Below, piece after piece: positions 1-11,659 of a stretch of DNA of 64,000 nt. Source of the DNA: Anthopleura xanthogrammica (Eukaryota; Cnidaria; Anthozoa; Actiniaria; Actiniidae). Position 1 is the stretch's first letter; every line of letters starts with the position of its first letter. The notes beneath the pieces are model-generated. The model was not told the DNA's origin. It saw nothing but the letters and a program-made list of their open reading frames with translations, and did not search any database. The position numbers and the translations under genes were made by a program. Where the stretch lies: assembly GCA_964019055.1 (NCBI GenBank), contig OZ025208.1, positions 12,997,597 to 13,061,596 on the forward strand. Direction: 5' to 3'.

Positions 1-640
1 TTCCTCTCCTCCGCTCTCCTCTCTCAGAGAATTCTCAATTTTTTTATTTTAATTTTTTACATTTTTTCAACTTTGATTTTATGTTTTCGCTTCATTTTTC
101 TGCCTTTCATCTTTGCCACACTCTTACTTGACTCATATATATCATTTCTCCTCCTCACTCACCCCTCCCCTCCCCTCTTTCTTGCCCTCGCTAGTTTTTG
201 AACTCTTATCTTAATGAGTTTGTTTTTATCACGAAGATACTCAGTTTTCCTGACGTTTCGTGTTACTACGGCATCTAACACGAAAATATTCTTTCCTCTC
301 TTTCCTCTCTTTCCTAATCGATCTTCCGCCCTTTTCCCCTAAGCAATCTTTGATATTTTATCTTGATGACTTTGTTCTTATCCATAACTTCCTTTTCTGA
401 TAGCTATAGTTGTTGGTCGGTCTCTAACTTACGCCGTTAATCTTCTCAGTTTCTATTTTCGATTCTCGGGTTCGATCCCTGCTCTCGCCACACGCAAGTT
501 GAGTTTGTTTCTTGCATTCACTTTGTTGAATTTCTATTCAATGAACAGATGCCTCCGTGCGTCTTGAGTCCCAATGATGCTTATTTGCAATCCAGTGCAT
601 TTTTAATTACTGCCACACGTTTCCCTCAATTGATAGTCCT
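1..640. other. No gene seen; pyrimidine-rich leader and repeat fragment
   Basis: The first 350 bases are rich in T and C with no coding pattern. Near 468-483 is a 'gggttcgatccctg' string that resembles a tRNA-type B box. The same string with similar flanks recurs near 14310, just before a 57-bp tandem repeat, so this is probably a fragment of a dispersed SINE-like repeat. I see nothing else here. Confidence 0.4.
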
Positions 641-645
641 TTTTA

Positions 646-1080
646 ACTTGGGCGTAATGTTTTCCCATTTCAGACCACGTGTCATTCTCTGATGAGATCC
701 TTTGTTAGAGTTGTACCCATATACACCTATTTCAATAAAGGTTGTAGCAGCCGAAAGCGACAAGCGACAAGCAACAAGCCAAGACAACCTGCTGACAATG
801 CTTTAATTAGCTGAGAATTCAGGACAACACTTAAAGAAATGAAACAGTTGCAGCCTACCATTACAAAACGCCTAAAATAATCGCGTCTAAATGATGAATA
901 AGGAGTAAAATACAGATGTTCTTTGCAGTCTTGTGTTGTTGCTTGTTGATTTCAGCTGCGACAAACGTTTTTGAAATAAGTGTATATTCATGTGTCTTAT
1001 CGTGAGCAACCGTTAAACAAAGAAATAGTACTCTAGGGAATGACACGTGGTCTAAAATGGGAAAACATTACGCCCAAGCC
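646..1080. repeat. MITE-like inverted-repeat element, family A
   Basis: The left end reads 'cttgggcgtaatgttttccc' and continues into 'atttcagaccacgtgtcattctc'. The right end is its reverse complement, ending 'gaaaacattacgcccaag'. There is no open frame for a transposase inside. Other full, short or partial members lie at 19421-19522, 52806-52970 and 55545-55712, with single ends near 25100, 26935 and 35590. Confidence 0.75.
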
Positions 1081-1100
1081 AAAAAAGGTCTATTCATCAC

Positions 1101-1235
1101 TTTCCATACATCGGTTCACTGTCACACACAGCATTCAAACGAGGTTTCAAGGTATTTTCAAATGATAATTCAAATTTGAACCTTACAGCCTCGACTGAAT
1201 GCTTTGTGTTTGACCAGTGAACCGATGTATGGAAA
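1101..1235. repeat. MITE-like inverted-repeat element, family B
   Basis: The termini 'tttccatacatcggttcact' and its reverse complement at 1216-1235 are near-perfect inverted repeats around a short centre with a further inverted pair of about 20 bp. A second copy lies at 58031-58180, inside another MITE. Non-coding. Confidence 0.75.
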
Positions 1236-1414
1236 TAATGATATATAGCGCTATAACTATCATAATATTCTAAAGCGCTTTACAAATAGCACAAAAAGAA
1301 AACCCTAAAATATTAAAAAATTACAATTGACAAAATCTATATACGGAAACTTATGGCAGCTGTATGCAAAACTATTTACATTATCGATATGATAATGATT
1401 TATAATGATTTATG

Positions 1415-1657
1415 ATTTATATAGCGCCCTTTCTATGTATATATTCAAAGGCGCTTTTACAATCATGAGAGGTGGTTAGTATGAGGTGTAGGCACTGAGA
1501 GTGGTCACTGCCAGGGTTTCTTTACGTCCTAAGTGGTTCTTTTACGTCCCTCCGATATTGGTTAGTGATGAAGTGTGGAGAGACGGGACCGCCATTTAAA
1601 GTGGTCATCCGAGCCACTTGAAAGTCTAACCGTTTGCAGATGAAATTACAAAGGCAT

Positions 1658-1700
<43 letters not shown>

Positions 1701-1765
1701 CCGGGACTCGAACCACGACCTCCCGCACGAAAGTCCGGTGCTCAATCAACTGAGCCAACCCCCCC
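1415..1765 (-). mobile_element. tRNA-derived SINE, minus strand
   Basis: Read on the minus strand from 1760 down, the head has an A-box-like 'ggctcagttgattgagc' and about 30 bases later a B-box-like 'ggttcgagtcc', i.e. RNA polymerase III internal promoter elements. The body runs to a tail near 1415-1440 containing 'agggcgctatataaatcat'. A homopolymer C run (about 1759-1773 on +) abuts the head. The length of about 350 bp and the lack of an ORF fit a SINE. The head is too degenerate at its 3' end to be a functional tRNA gene. Confidence 0.65.
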
Positions 1766-1784
1766 CCCCCCCCTCCGGGAGCCA

Positions 1785-2310
1785 ACCGGGCGGCGATATC
1801 AGCGATATCATAAAATCTATATCAACATCATATATACAAAAGCACAAACTAATGTATCAAAGAAAAAGATAGGAATCTAGTAAAATGCCCTCTTAAAAAG
1901 TAGTCGTTTTCCTCTTCGAGAATCAAATTTGCTGCGCTTTATCTTAAAATTCGTCTTTTTTCATTTTCGGGCTGTCAAGTCTGATGCGCACATGAGAGGA
2001 ACGCAAGCTTCGTGGGAGAGATTGAAGTCTAGTTCGGTTTTTAAGTGACCACCGCGCTTTCCGTGGAAACATTCATTACTGAAATTTACCTGCGGCCATT
2101 ATCTTATCATTTACAACATTATTTACGTTTACTGTATGGAATAAAAAACTCTTCGCGTCATTTCTCATATCGTTATTACAGACTTTATTAATCAGTCATT
2201 ACTATCCATAATGTATAGCTATCTTTTCCATCAATGTAACAAAACCTCTGCTTGATAAAACTGCTGATGATGATTGCGATGATTATCGGTTGACTATTGA
2301 GTTAAGGGCT
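1785..2310. other. No gene seen
   Basis: AT-rich sequence without supported exons, repeats or RNA genes. Confidence 0.4.
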
Positions 2311-2606
2311 GATCTTGTATTCTAAGTTTGCTGGTTCCCCAGAAATAAATATCAATCTTACATTCTCAGAAATGATACTTTCCATATTCTCGACTATAAA
2401 TCCTTTGCAGGGGGTACCTTTTCTGGATACACGGCAGGCGATGATTCAACTATATGTTAATGATATAGACCAGGGCGGATCTAGTATTCTAAGTTTGCTG
2501 GTTCCCCAGAAATAAATATCAATCTTACATTCTCAATAATGATACAATCTTGCATTCCCAGAAATGGTACTTTCCGTATTTTCGAGCAAATCCTTTGCAG
2601 GAGGGG
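2311..2606 (+). repeat. Imperfect direct repeat, two copies
   Basis: A block starting 'attctaagtttgctggttcc' at about 2319 and ending 'aatcctttgcagg' recurs from about 2484 to 2606 with small insertions. It is a local tandem duplication; the apparent open frames across it carry no recognisable protein. Confidence 0.6.
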
Positions 2607-2662
2607 GTTCCACAGGCATCCAGGGAGCCTCCGTGATTCATCACAGGAGATCACTATTACTA

Positions 2663-2838
2663 TATAAGCCAGTTCAAAGTTTAAGAATCGCTTTCAGTGC
2701 GCATGCGATTTTATCCCGAATTTTTCACCTTCTTTTGTTTAATTAAAAACAAAAGAAGGTTTAAAAAAAGAAGGTGAGAAATTCGGGATAAAATCGCATG
2801 CGCACTGAAAACGATTCTTAAGCTTTGAACCGGCTTAT
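2663..2838. repeat. MITE-like inverted-repeat element, family C
   Basis: The ends 'tataagccagttcaaagttt' and the reverse complement finishing 'tttgaaccggcttat' flank a second inverted block containing 'cagtgcgcatgcgatttta', with an 'aaaacaaaagaaggt' centre. Related copies are at 17013-17462 (with a longer unrelated middle) and 55934-56116. The short open frames here come from the repeat. Confidence 0.8.
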
Positions 2839-2839
2839 G

Positions 2840-3300
2840 ATGATAACCCCAGGCACGTTTCATTATCAAAGTCTTTAATGAAACGCTTCTTCGCTTCATA
2901 ATCCTGAACCTAGTAATTTAAGAAATTCAATTATTACATTCAATTAACTGCGGTTTTTGGGTAATTGTATTGGTAACTCCAATATTCGGTCTTCTTTCTT
3001 CCGACAGCTGGTCACAACACCGCGGTGAGTGCATTACACAAGCGGCTTAAGATTATGAGGTTCTTTTATTGTTTATTGATGTGGAAGATAATCAAGATTA
3101 AAAGTGCGGAAAAAGCACGTCACGTCCTTGAAGAAGAAAGTTCTAGTGCTGCATGGTTCCAAATGAGTTAAGCTTTCCTTTGGTTTAGTGTGGCAATAGG
3201 AAGTACTTGGAAAGTGGATAGATGAAGGTAAAGTGACCTGTAGTTAGCTATAGATATCATCATTACAAGGGTGCATCGTAGATTTGGTGTACATTCTCTA
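2840..3300. other. No supported gene; one short open stretch of unknown meaning
   Basis: A plus-strand frame is open from about 3003 to 3170 and contains a lysine/glutamate-rich piece ending 'AAWFQMS'. I do not recognise it, and there is no splice or homology support. Downstream, 3302-3332 is a long poly(C) run. Confidence 0.25.
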
Positions 3301-3779
3301 CCCCCTCCCCCTCCCCCCCCCCCCCCCCCCCCTAAACACATACATCCGCGCGAGATAATTCAAATGCTTCTTACAGTCTCTGCACCATTCCTTTTAGTTT
3401 TTATTAGTATACTTTTTTCGCTAAGTGGCACTTCAAAATCATCTCGTTTTCTCCTCAAACACTGCACGTACAAAGTTTTCTGCTCTCCGCTGATTGGCTG
3501 ATTGAGTACCTCGTGACCTTGACTAGACTGATTTTTTGGATTTAATGGTTACTAAATATATCTTAACATTTCAAGAGGTTTCTTATAGCACCGAATAACA
3601 TGGAAAGTTATTTTTTAAAAACGCTTCTAAAAATAAAGGAAAAGCTTGCGTCAACTAACTTCCTTATATTTGGTCTTCCATTCTTTTTTCCGGCTTCTCA
3701 TGGTCTTTAGTACCATAATTTTGTATTCTTTCTCCATTTAGAAATTTATTTTGAGTGTTGGTTCAAAGGCATTCGCTTA

Positions 3780-4055
3780 AAACGACCATCTTTGGGCTGA
3801 AGCAAATTTCAAAATAAATGAGAAAGAAATAAATAAGAAGAAAAGAAAGGAAAAACAAACGAAGGAAGAAGAATGGAATAATAGTAAATGAAGTAAAAGG
3901 GGAAAGAAAGAACAAAGGAAATGAAGAAAGAATGAAAGAAAGAAAGGAGGAAGAAAAGAAAATTGACAAGAGAAGAAGGGAATGTAAAAAGAAAAGCGAA
4001 AGGAAAGAATAAATGAACGAATGAATGGGAATAAAAAGTCGCTGCCAGTTGGCAT
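3780..4055. repeat. Purine-rich (GAAA)-like low-complexity tract
   Basis: The plus strand is almost pure A/G with recurring 'gaaagaaag' words. The two long minus-strand frames over it (Ser/Phe/Leu-rich) are a by-product of the polypyrimidine strand and not genes. Confidence 0.75.
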
Positions 4056-4636
4056 GAATTATAGGTTAAGAGAATGAATGAATAATTGGACGGACGGACG
4101 GATGAATGAATGATTGAGACAAAAAATTCCCTTTCAATTGCAATGTATTATCGGCTATGAAAAATATGAAAGAAAGAAATGGACAAAGAATTCCATTTCA
4201 ATGAGCATGTATTAAAGGTTAATTAGCACGCCTTTTTAATATTGTCTTTTAAGAAGCTCTTCAAGTATTCTTTAAACTCCTTCAAACCTCTTATCCAGAT
4301 CAAACGTTTCAATTCTTTAGCGCATTAAAAGACAAAGACCCGCGCTGTCTAGAACATTTCCGATTTAGATAGCTTGTCTGCTATCTAACTGAACACAAAT
4401 AAAGGTATTATGAAAACGGCAATGAAGAAAAACGTTTGCGCAAGCGTGCGTTCCAGGTTTTTTCCAAGAAAAAGCGCGCGCTTTAGTGAGAGAAAAAAAT
4501 GTTCGTTTTCTCAATATATATCCAAAACAATTCACGAGTATACTGTTCTCAGCCAAAGATACTGTAAGACTTCAAATTTTGACATTTCATAGATAGTTTG
4601 TGAAGTCCTTTATGCAGTAAAGCTAGGAAGCCGAAT

Positions 4637-4830
4637 TTGCATACAGCTATTTCAGAAAAGATTGGTAAACGTTTTGTTGCATTTTGCATGATGCATTCTT
4701 TGAAACCGAAGTGCATTTCGGGCTTGGTATGCAGCTGCAACAAATCCTTCGTCAACTTTTTTCGAAAAAGCTGTAATTTTACAATAGCACGAAGACGTTT
4801 TGAACTAATTTGCATAAAGACATAGAGCAT
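4637..4830. repeat. Degenerate inverted repeat, family D
   Basis: 'catacagctatttcagaaaa' on the left pairs imperfectly with 'ttttcgaaaaagctgtaat' on the right. The same end motif occurs in a clearer copy at 30361-30647 and as a fragment near 59925. No coding content is supported. Confidence 0.5.
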
Positions 4831-4839
4831 GCGCAGACG

Positions 4840-6215
4840 TTTTTCACTTGTGTAATTATGTAGATAACTGTTGTAAAATACTCAAATTTTACTTTTAACT
4901 TGCTTTACAAATGGACCTTTTACAAATCACTGATCGCCAAATTTTCTTGAAACTAAACCCTAATATTTCATCTAGAGCTTTCCAGAATTTGCTTGAGCGA
5001 ACACAAAACAATAGTTTAAAGTAAAAGTTACACATGGTGTTTCCAAAAATTTGCTATAATTTATCCGAACTGTCGTTATCTTAGACAACAAATAATGCTT
5101 TGCGCATGCGCATTCGACAAGATTAATGTAAACATGGCGACTTGAGCTCTATATGGAGAAAATCGAGACAATTCTAAGTCAAAAGGGGCGCAAAAGGGGA
5201 GGAAAAGGGGCAAAACCGACAAAACATCATTTATTATCAAAATTGTCATAACATTGTTGGTATTTTACCAAGACTTTTCAAACAAATTATCCATTGCCTG
5301 CCTTCTCCGTTTCCTTGGCAACTAAAAGCAAACTTTTTCGAGTGGCAGACTCTTGTCATAAACCCCTCAAATCTGGATTATCCACACTCTAGTTAATAAT
5401 ATACGTGTTAAAACCTTGTAATTCATACTTCAGAATAAATACTATAGAAACTAGTTCTTTTTATTGGGTTTTATCCTACATTGAACTCGCTCATCTCGTC
5501 GCTATCTCTCGAAGGATTAACAACTGATTGCACTATCACACAGTCAATATTAGCATTAAAACTGAACTCACTTTCTCATGGTTTACATTCTAATTTTTTA
5601 TCAGTCTACTCGGCAGTTTAGTTCACTGAGGATCTTTTCAAAGCCGCTCGTTATTGATATGATTAATTTAGCTGAATGACGCAAATGTGGATGTCAACGT
5701 GACATTCTGACGTTCGCCCAAAAACTACCTGAAAACTTTAGTTTTATTGGATTTCGCCAGGATGCTGAGCAAAATGACAGCTGATAAAATGCTCCTCGGC
5801 TTTAATAAGACGATTCAATTGGTTTCTAAAAATTCTGTTTACCTTTAGAAGACGTAATTTAATGTTTGCAGCTAGACATTTGCATATTAAGAACACTAAT
5901 GGAACTACAGTGTTTTTTTTTGACGAAGAGCTGCGTGAACAATATGTTCAGTGTATTGCTTCTTTTTTGCCAGTTTTTTTGTATTGAAAATGTTGTTTAC
6001 TTTTGAGCCTTCAAGGCAAAGAGTTGAATGAGGAAGTAATTAAACTCGATTGTAAACGAAGCTAACAACAAAAAAGTCTATTTTTGATTAAGAGGTGAAG
6101 CTTGAGTGAAAAAAATATTCACGAAAATGAAACTTTTGATAGCACGAGACTGTTTCGGTTTTGATTGAGCATTTGATCTTGTATAATCTTGTGGTAAATT
6201 CTAAACGTTCGGAGA
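4840..6215. other. No gene seen
   Basis: AT-rich stretch downstream of the minus-strand GPCR gene. I found no splice-bounded coding segments or clear repeats. Confidence 0.4.
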
Positions 6216-6220
6216 TGGGA

Positions 6221-6226
6221 TTTATT
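6221..6226 (-). terminator. Poly(A) signal of the GPCR gene
   Basis: AATAAA on the minus strand, about 80 bases past the GPCR stop codon. Position and orientation fit its 3' end. Confidence 0.55.
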
Positions 6227-6305
6227 TAGCCTAGTTGTCAGTCTTCCTTTCAATAAATTACCAAATTAAAGTGTATTTTTTAATGCAGAGTTGCGAGCAG
6301 CCTGT

Positions 6306-7418
6306 CTAAGTCTTCTCATCGTTTTCATTCAGTTCATCTCTAGACTCACAACGTGCTGGAGTTGGTGATAATTTCAGAGAACTCGTTTTTCCCTTTCTTC
6401 TTCTGCGTCCTTTATCACATCGACAAAGCCGCCTGAATGCTTTCTTAAAAGGCGAATACCTCAGACTGTACACCAAAGGATTGCTAAAAGAGTTAGCAAA
6501 CGCCAACCAAGTGGTAATAAATGTAGTAAGGTTGTGAACAGCTTCAGGACCAGCTACTCTTCGATAGGTTCCTGTTACGAAAAACGGTGTGTAACAAAAA
6601 AGAAATACTCCTATGACCAATGCAAAGGTTTTTGCCGATTTTATTTCTCTTTTGACGGACATGACGGGTTGTGTTCGTCGCTGATTGCTTTGTGCTTCTC
6701 CTTCTCTGGTTCGCAGGCTTCTTTCGACTGTGCTGAGTCGTTTGACATGAGTGAGAGCAATGCGGAATACGAAGGCATGTGTGTAAAGCATGGTCCCAAA
6801 TGGGACAACAACGAACAGGAAAACCACAATAAAGATATACGGCTTAAACTTGAATGACTCTGAGTTGACTCGATAAGCCGTCCCACAACCGTAGACCTCA
6901 GAACGAAATTGATAATCAGCCACAGGAAGATTGAGGAAAATAGTAGGAAAGATCCAAATAAATACAAGACATTTGTAGACTCTTCTCTTAGTGACTATCA
7001 AAGGATAGCGTAGAGGACTCTTTATAGCGAGATAACGATCTATACTCAAAACACATAGGTGAAGGATAGAGACGAGTGCTAGAACGAGTCCCAAAGTGGC
7101 TACAATGTCACACCAAAGTTCTCCAAATATCCAATAACCTGATAGATCCGTGATAGCATGGAGTAACATCACCAGTACCATAGCTAGGTCTGTGCTTGCT
7201 AGGCTTACTAAAATAATGTTTGTCGGAGTCCGAAGCATTTGGAACTTCGCTATGGCTGCATAGATTAAGAAGTTTCCTACTATGGTCGCTGTAATAGTGA
7301 TCAGAATCACGCAGGATTTGACTGCAACGACTGCAATCCCATCCTTGGCGGTCGCTGGTCCCTCGTTCGTGAAGTTGTTAGTTTGATTCGAAGTTAATGA
7401 GGTATTATAAAATCTCAT
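6306..7418 (-). CDS. Orphan class A (rhodopsin-family) GPCR, aminergic-like fold
   Basis: Single-exon 370-aa receptor in the plasma membrane. Seven hydrophobic segments are visible. Key motifs: N49 (GN, TM1); D77 in 'LASTDLAM' (sodium-site Asp of TM2); C103 at the top of TM3 with C178 in loop 2 (likely disulfide); DRY at 127-129; 'FCYTPFF' in TM6 (274-280), with Tyr in place of the usual Trp; NPLVY at 313-317; and a Cys-rich start of the tail ('LCRC', possible palmitoylation). The N-terminus has three NxT/S glycosylation sites. TM3 resembles biogenic amine receptors ('CDIV...SILHLCVLSIDRYLAI'), but the amine-binding Asp position holds Gly110, so it is unlikely to bind amines in the usual way. 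The third loop is basic, as expected for G-protein coupling. The ligand cannot be told. The ATG is the first in frame after a TATA-like box. Confidence 0.93.
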   Translation of the reverse strand: MRFYNTSLTSNQTNNFTNEGPATAKDGIAVVAVKSCVILITITATIVGNFLIYAAIAKFQMLRTPTNIILVSLASTDLAMVLVMLLHAITDLSGYWIFGELWCDIVATLGLVLALVSILHLCVLSIDRYLAIKSPLRYPLIVTKRRVYKCLVFIWIFPTIFLNLPVADYQFRSEVYGCGTAYRVNSESFKFKPYIFIVVFLFVVVPFGTMLYTHAFVFRIALTHVKRLSTVERSLRTREGEAQSNQRRTQPVMSVKREIKSAKTFALVIGVFLFCYTPFFVTGTYRRVAGPEAVHNLTTFITTWLAFANSFSNPLVYSLRYSPFKKAFRRLCRCDKGRRRRKGKTSSLKLSPTPARCESRDELNENDEKT

Positions 7419-7485
7419 GTTGTAAGGACACAGATGTGGTGTGCACGGCGTTAGTTCTGCTGGCTGTCTTCAGATGCGGATTCCT

Positions 7486-7494
7486 CTTTATATA
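7486..7494 (-). promoter_or_regulatory. TATA-like box upstream of the GPCR
   Basis: 'TATATAAAG' on the minus strand, about 70 bases before the GPCR start codon. This would put transcription start near 7455-7465, with a very short leader and no intron. Confidence 0.5.
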
Positions 7495-7499
7495 GCTTG

Positions 7500-9070
7500 T
7501 AAGGAGAACGGTAGTTGATCTCTAACACCTGCGAAATGTCATCCGTATGCTTCAGTCTTCACTTTCGCTCTCCCACTTAACCTAAACAACAACTGAGCTT
7601 ACTTTATGCCAACCCAATCCTATATCTATCCCGAACGACGCCAAATTTAGACTAATTTAAATTGCTAGAAGCATCGGACGTAGATTAGATTAGAGTAATG
7701 AATTATTTACTAAGTCATTTGGCCTTCCCATCAATTGGCTCAATTTCTTCTCCACGATCAGGATTATTTGATAGTCTTTGGATTTTCGTCGACTAGTTTA
7801 GCTAATCGCCTTCATCTTTGTGAACATCAGAACACTATTTGAAACGAAACTCGCTAAAATGCTTCGCAAAAAAAGTACTAACAACTTTGTCCAAAATGCA
7901 AAAGCCATAAAAATTTTTACGCCTACATCCGTATGTAATAAGGAAATCTCGTTCTTTTTCAAGAAAACAACATGTTAATTTTCCTCAGGTTCAGGAAGTT
8001 TTGACTAAGTTTTTTTTAATTTTCCCTAAATAAAAATTTTATTTTGTCTACCAGCTTCAACTTTACGCCGCAAATAACCAATAAATCATTTTGATATGTC
8101 TTGAAATTTTTCTTTTTTTGACAAATTGCTGTTCAAAATATCGACATGCGAACACGATAATTAGGTAAAACCATATTCACTTCAGTAATTCATAGTATAG
8201 TATTTAGACTATAAATTTATGCTTTGCTATTTAGCTTATAATTAAGAAAATTCAAGGGTATATATAGATAGAAAAAATAAGTATTATTCTATTTTAGTTT
8301 CCAGTCTTTTTATCACATTAATATTACTTTGGAGTTTCAAATATCTAAAATTTTATAGCAAAAAAAATGTATATAATGTAATTTTTGATGTCATTTTTTT
8401 GTAGAATGTCTTCGAAAAAATCTTATTCCCAGTTGCGAACTTTTTGTCTTTTTTTTTTTTGTAATTCATTAATAAAATACTTGTTTTCGTCTTTTCTGTC
8501 TAAGCATAATTTTACAAACTCTCTCTAAATTAGAGAATATAGCGTTCCATAAAATATTTATACAAAATACAAATACGTTTTTAGCACTTATTTGAGTTTA
8601 TCTCGATTTTTCTAGTTCAAAAATTCCGCTTTTTTCCTTTTAATTTTCATGTGTTTTTTTATTCTCTTGGCACTCGTCAATTCAAGATCAAATATTTAAA
8701 GATCAAGTTTATTCAAAAAAACAGAATTGACAAAAGTTAATTAATGCTAAAAAAATCCACCCAAATTCTTCCTTTGACTTTAATTTTCGTATTTATTTTT
8801 TCCTTACTCTTTCGGAAATCTTGTTAAAAAATTAATTTTTCGAGAACACTTTGTTTTGTCCAAGAACAGCAACAAATAAGCCTGGCAAACTATCCTTTAT
8901 CATATTCATTATATATTTTTTATTTCTGTTCTATTTACGTCACGCTTGAGAGCTCGTCTTGAAATATCAAGTACGCCCTTAACGGCAACAACTGCCACCG
9001 CAAGCAGTAAAGACAATCTTCTCTCTTCCTTTATTTTTGTTATTTTGCTTGATTGTCAAGTTTTAATTTC
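7500..9070. other. AT-rich intergenic stretch, no gene seen
   Basis: Long runs of A and T with stops in all frames and no repeat I can name. Confidence 0.45.
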
Positions 9071-9074
9071 CTTC

Positions 9075-9303
9075 ATTGCATGTGAGCACAGCTTGTTGAG
9101 TCTCTCCTTTGAATAGAGAGTTTTTCTCCGGCTTCTCTGATTTTCCCGTCCCTCTTCAAAACCCATCACGCTAAATTCAAATTCTATCTGTGAGGTAGGC
9201 GCTGCCCTGCATTATATCAGCCCAGAGGTTGTTTTAGGGTTCGGCCTGTGAGTTAGCCGTGCCCTGACTTAGATCAGCCCAGAGGTTCTTTGAGGGTTTT
9301 ATA
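9075..9303 (+). repeat. Dispersed SINE-like repeat, family E
   Basis: It contains 'ttgttgagtctctcctttga' followed by two tandem units of 'gccctgacttagatcagccc' type. The same order (a 'gactttgttgggtc' block, a 'tttttctcc' block, then 57-bp units) is seen near 14335, 20200-20400 and 57425-57575, and in reverse near 25390-25500 and 34335-34430. Those copies share no wider context, so this is a dispersed element. Confidence 0.6.
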
Positions 9304-10030
9304 AAATTATCGAGGAAAAAAATCCTGTTAGTATTTAAAATGCCAGTTGATTTCAGGCCATTTAGAGTGCTTGTTTTCCAAATTCAAAATCAGCAGAGGA
9401 ATTAATATCTAGCCTTATCTACTGATTTAAAAAAATTGACCAGCAAAAACTAATTAATACTAGAAAAAATCCCCATTCAATATTTGTATTGAACGCGTAG
9501 ATTTTCCATTGTTCAATATTCAATAATTTGAATATATATGTACATGTTTGTGATGTGTTGTGCTCTCACTTCCGTCAGTAGTGAAATGAAAAAGGCGCAG
9601 CAGAAGTCCAAATTCTATTCTTTCTTTACAATTTTTATATTTTCAGTTCTTTTATTTTCTTTTATATTCCGTGATTACATGCTTTTGTTTTTGCTTTCAT
9701 TCATCCATTCGATCTTGTACTTTATTGATTTATTTATGTGAAAAAGGATTTGAGAGCCGGGCTGGTACACAGGGAGCCCAAGCAGTGACTAATGGGAATG
9801 TATCATGGATGTGAAAGTGGTGAATACGTCAATCCACTGATTTAATCGAGGCCACAGATTTGAATACTTAGCACTTAAAACTCTCTTGCAGCCTTCATTC
9901 AATGGTGTATATCTGAAAACAAACTGGTTATCTATCGCTGAGCGAGTACTTGAAGACTTCGAGATGCCCTTTCATATTTTTGAGTCATTTGGCTCGATAA
10001 GGAACTCACGAAGTACCCAAGATAACAAAA
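9304..10030. other. No gene seen
   Basis: AT-rich sequence; the 67-aa Phe/Ile-rich frame at 9538 has no recognisable features. Confidence 0.4.
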
Positions 10031-10037
10031 AATGAGC

Positions 10038-10290
10038 TGATTGTTATATACCAACTGTCACGTTTTTCTCGTACTCTGATTGGTCGAGAAGGTATCAGGT
10101 GAACGTGAACAAGTTTCGATGTTTCTCCGGCAACGGTTCTCAGCTGGCAATAATATGTTATCTACCGGGAAATAACAAAACCGGAAGTGATTTCACCGGA
10201 AACCTATCTTTTTCTAAGTGTTAATGTCAAATAATTGAAAAATTCGAATATTTTTTTTTATGTTCTTTGACAATTGGTATATAACAAAAC
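10038..10290. repeat. MITE-like inverted-repeat element, family F
   Basis: 'tgttatataccaactgtc' at the left pairs with 'gacaattggtatataaca' at the right, about 250 bp apart. No ORF inside. The TATA-containing termini suggest a Tc1/mariner- or Harbinger-type non-autonomous element (inference). Confidence 0.65.
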
Positions 10291-11265
10291 ACTTATTGAC
10301 TGAAACCGAGGGAAACTGTGTTTTGTGGTCCCTCAATGGCGATGTTTCCCGAGGCGTAAAGTGTTAATTAGTGATTGATATTAAACGCTCACTATCGAGA
10401 CATGAAGTGATATTCCATCTGTCACTGAGATCAGAAAATATCGTCTATCTGGTGAAGTTTCAGCGCAATTTTATGGAGGGGGGTAGGGAAAAAAAACACT
10501 AAACGGCCTCAAATTGCGCTGTAACTTCGCCATAAGACCGAATGAGGTCAGTACAAACAGCGACTGAAGCAAGTTTTAAAGGAAAGTGTTGAGTCGGGAA
10601 GATTTTATTTTTTATCTGTATCCTAGCTCCATACATTACCCTACACAGAAAGTTTGCTTGGGCTTCCTGTGGTATGACATCTTACTAGTATTAAATCAGC
10701 AAATACAAATGAACAAAAGAAGTTTTCAGGAAACTGTGACGATACGAACTGTCTTTTAACGCTGATGAGCGCAAGACTCCAACGAAGTACTTGAACGTTG
10801 ATCATGAGTACAAAACTCCAGTTTGGCACGCGGTAAAAAAAAATACTCGTTATCTTTGAAGCTCAAACCACGTGAGATGAACTTCGATCAAAGGAGAGGT
10901 CAAAGTCCAGTATTTATTCATCAATATTGGTGTCTCTTACGTGACGCTTGAGCAAACGGGTGACAAAAGGTGCTCCTTACTCACTGCTTTAGAACATTTA
11001 AAAATAAATTAGGATTTACAATACAGGGCTAAAAATATATATTTGCCAGATGTTTCGAGGCTGCTGCCTCTTCATCCCTCCCAAGCCCGAGCAAACGCTC
11101 CAAGAGCGTCTAGTTACACGAAATTTATGCTATTTCGAAAAAAATCGCGAAAAATAAGTGTCGTAAAAATATAACGACGCAAAAATTTAATGACCCTCCA
11201 TAAAAAATTTAGTGACTTCAAAAACATGGATAAAAGACGTTGTTACTGAGAACCAAGCACCAGCG
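10291..11265. other. No gene seen; fragments of dispersed repeats
   Basis: Around 10645-10675 is 'gtttgcttgggcttcctgtg', related to a palindrome at 59708-59770. The rest shows no coding signal. Confidence 0.4.
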
Positions 11266-11267
11266 CC

Positions 11268-11400
11268 TATAGTCCCCTTGCAGCACTTCGGAATGCAGTT
11301 CAATTTGGAGGACAAAACAATATGATCCAATTCTCAGGAGATTGAAATTATTTTCTTTTGTCCTCCACATTGAGCTGCTTTGACGTCACGTGAAGGGATC
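11268..11400. repeat. MITE-like inverted-repeat element, family G
   Basis: 'cagttcaatttggaggacaa' pairs with 'ttgtcctccacattgagctg', and the right end continues 'ctttgacgtcacgtgaaggg'. Copies lie at 39232-39350 and 55836-55936, and a relative with a foreign palindromic centre at 26637-26861. Confidence 0.75.
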
Positions 11401-11659
11401 TATCGATCCTGATCAAAAATGAATGATTGGAACCAGTATTCAATATACTAATGCGAACTTTGTATGTACTAAAGTTGGTTCAGTTCTAAAGTTCTAATGA
11501 TCGAGTTATTGGGTTGCCTGTGGTATGATTCTAGACATGACGTCATCCCAATCCTGGACACAAGGATGTTCCAAATCCCGTGACACATGTAATGGATGTA
11601 TTCGAACTTTGGTTCTTTTCCAGTATTGCAAAACCTTCGAATTATCTCCTGATCTTGGC

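Noticed and set aside
1690..1765. Functional tRNA gene on the minus strand
   Set aside because: A and B boxes are present, but acceptor arms do not pair convincingly and a SINE body with tail follows.
3763..4055. Two overlapping minus-strand Phe/Ser/Leu-rich 'membrane proteins'
   Set aside because: They are translations of a polypyrimidine low-complexity tract.
11525..11659. Longer N-terminus for transporter copy 1 from 11525
   Set aside because: The extension crosses a splice acceptor-like 'cttttccag' and is not conserved in copy 2; the shared ATG at 11660/18326 is preferred.
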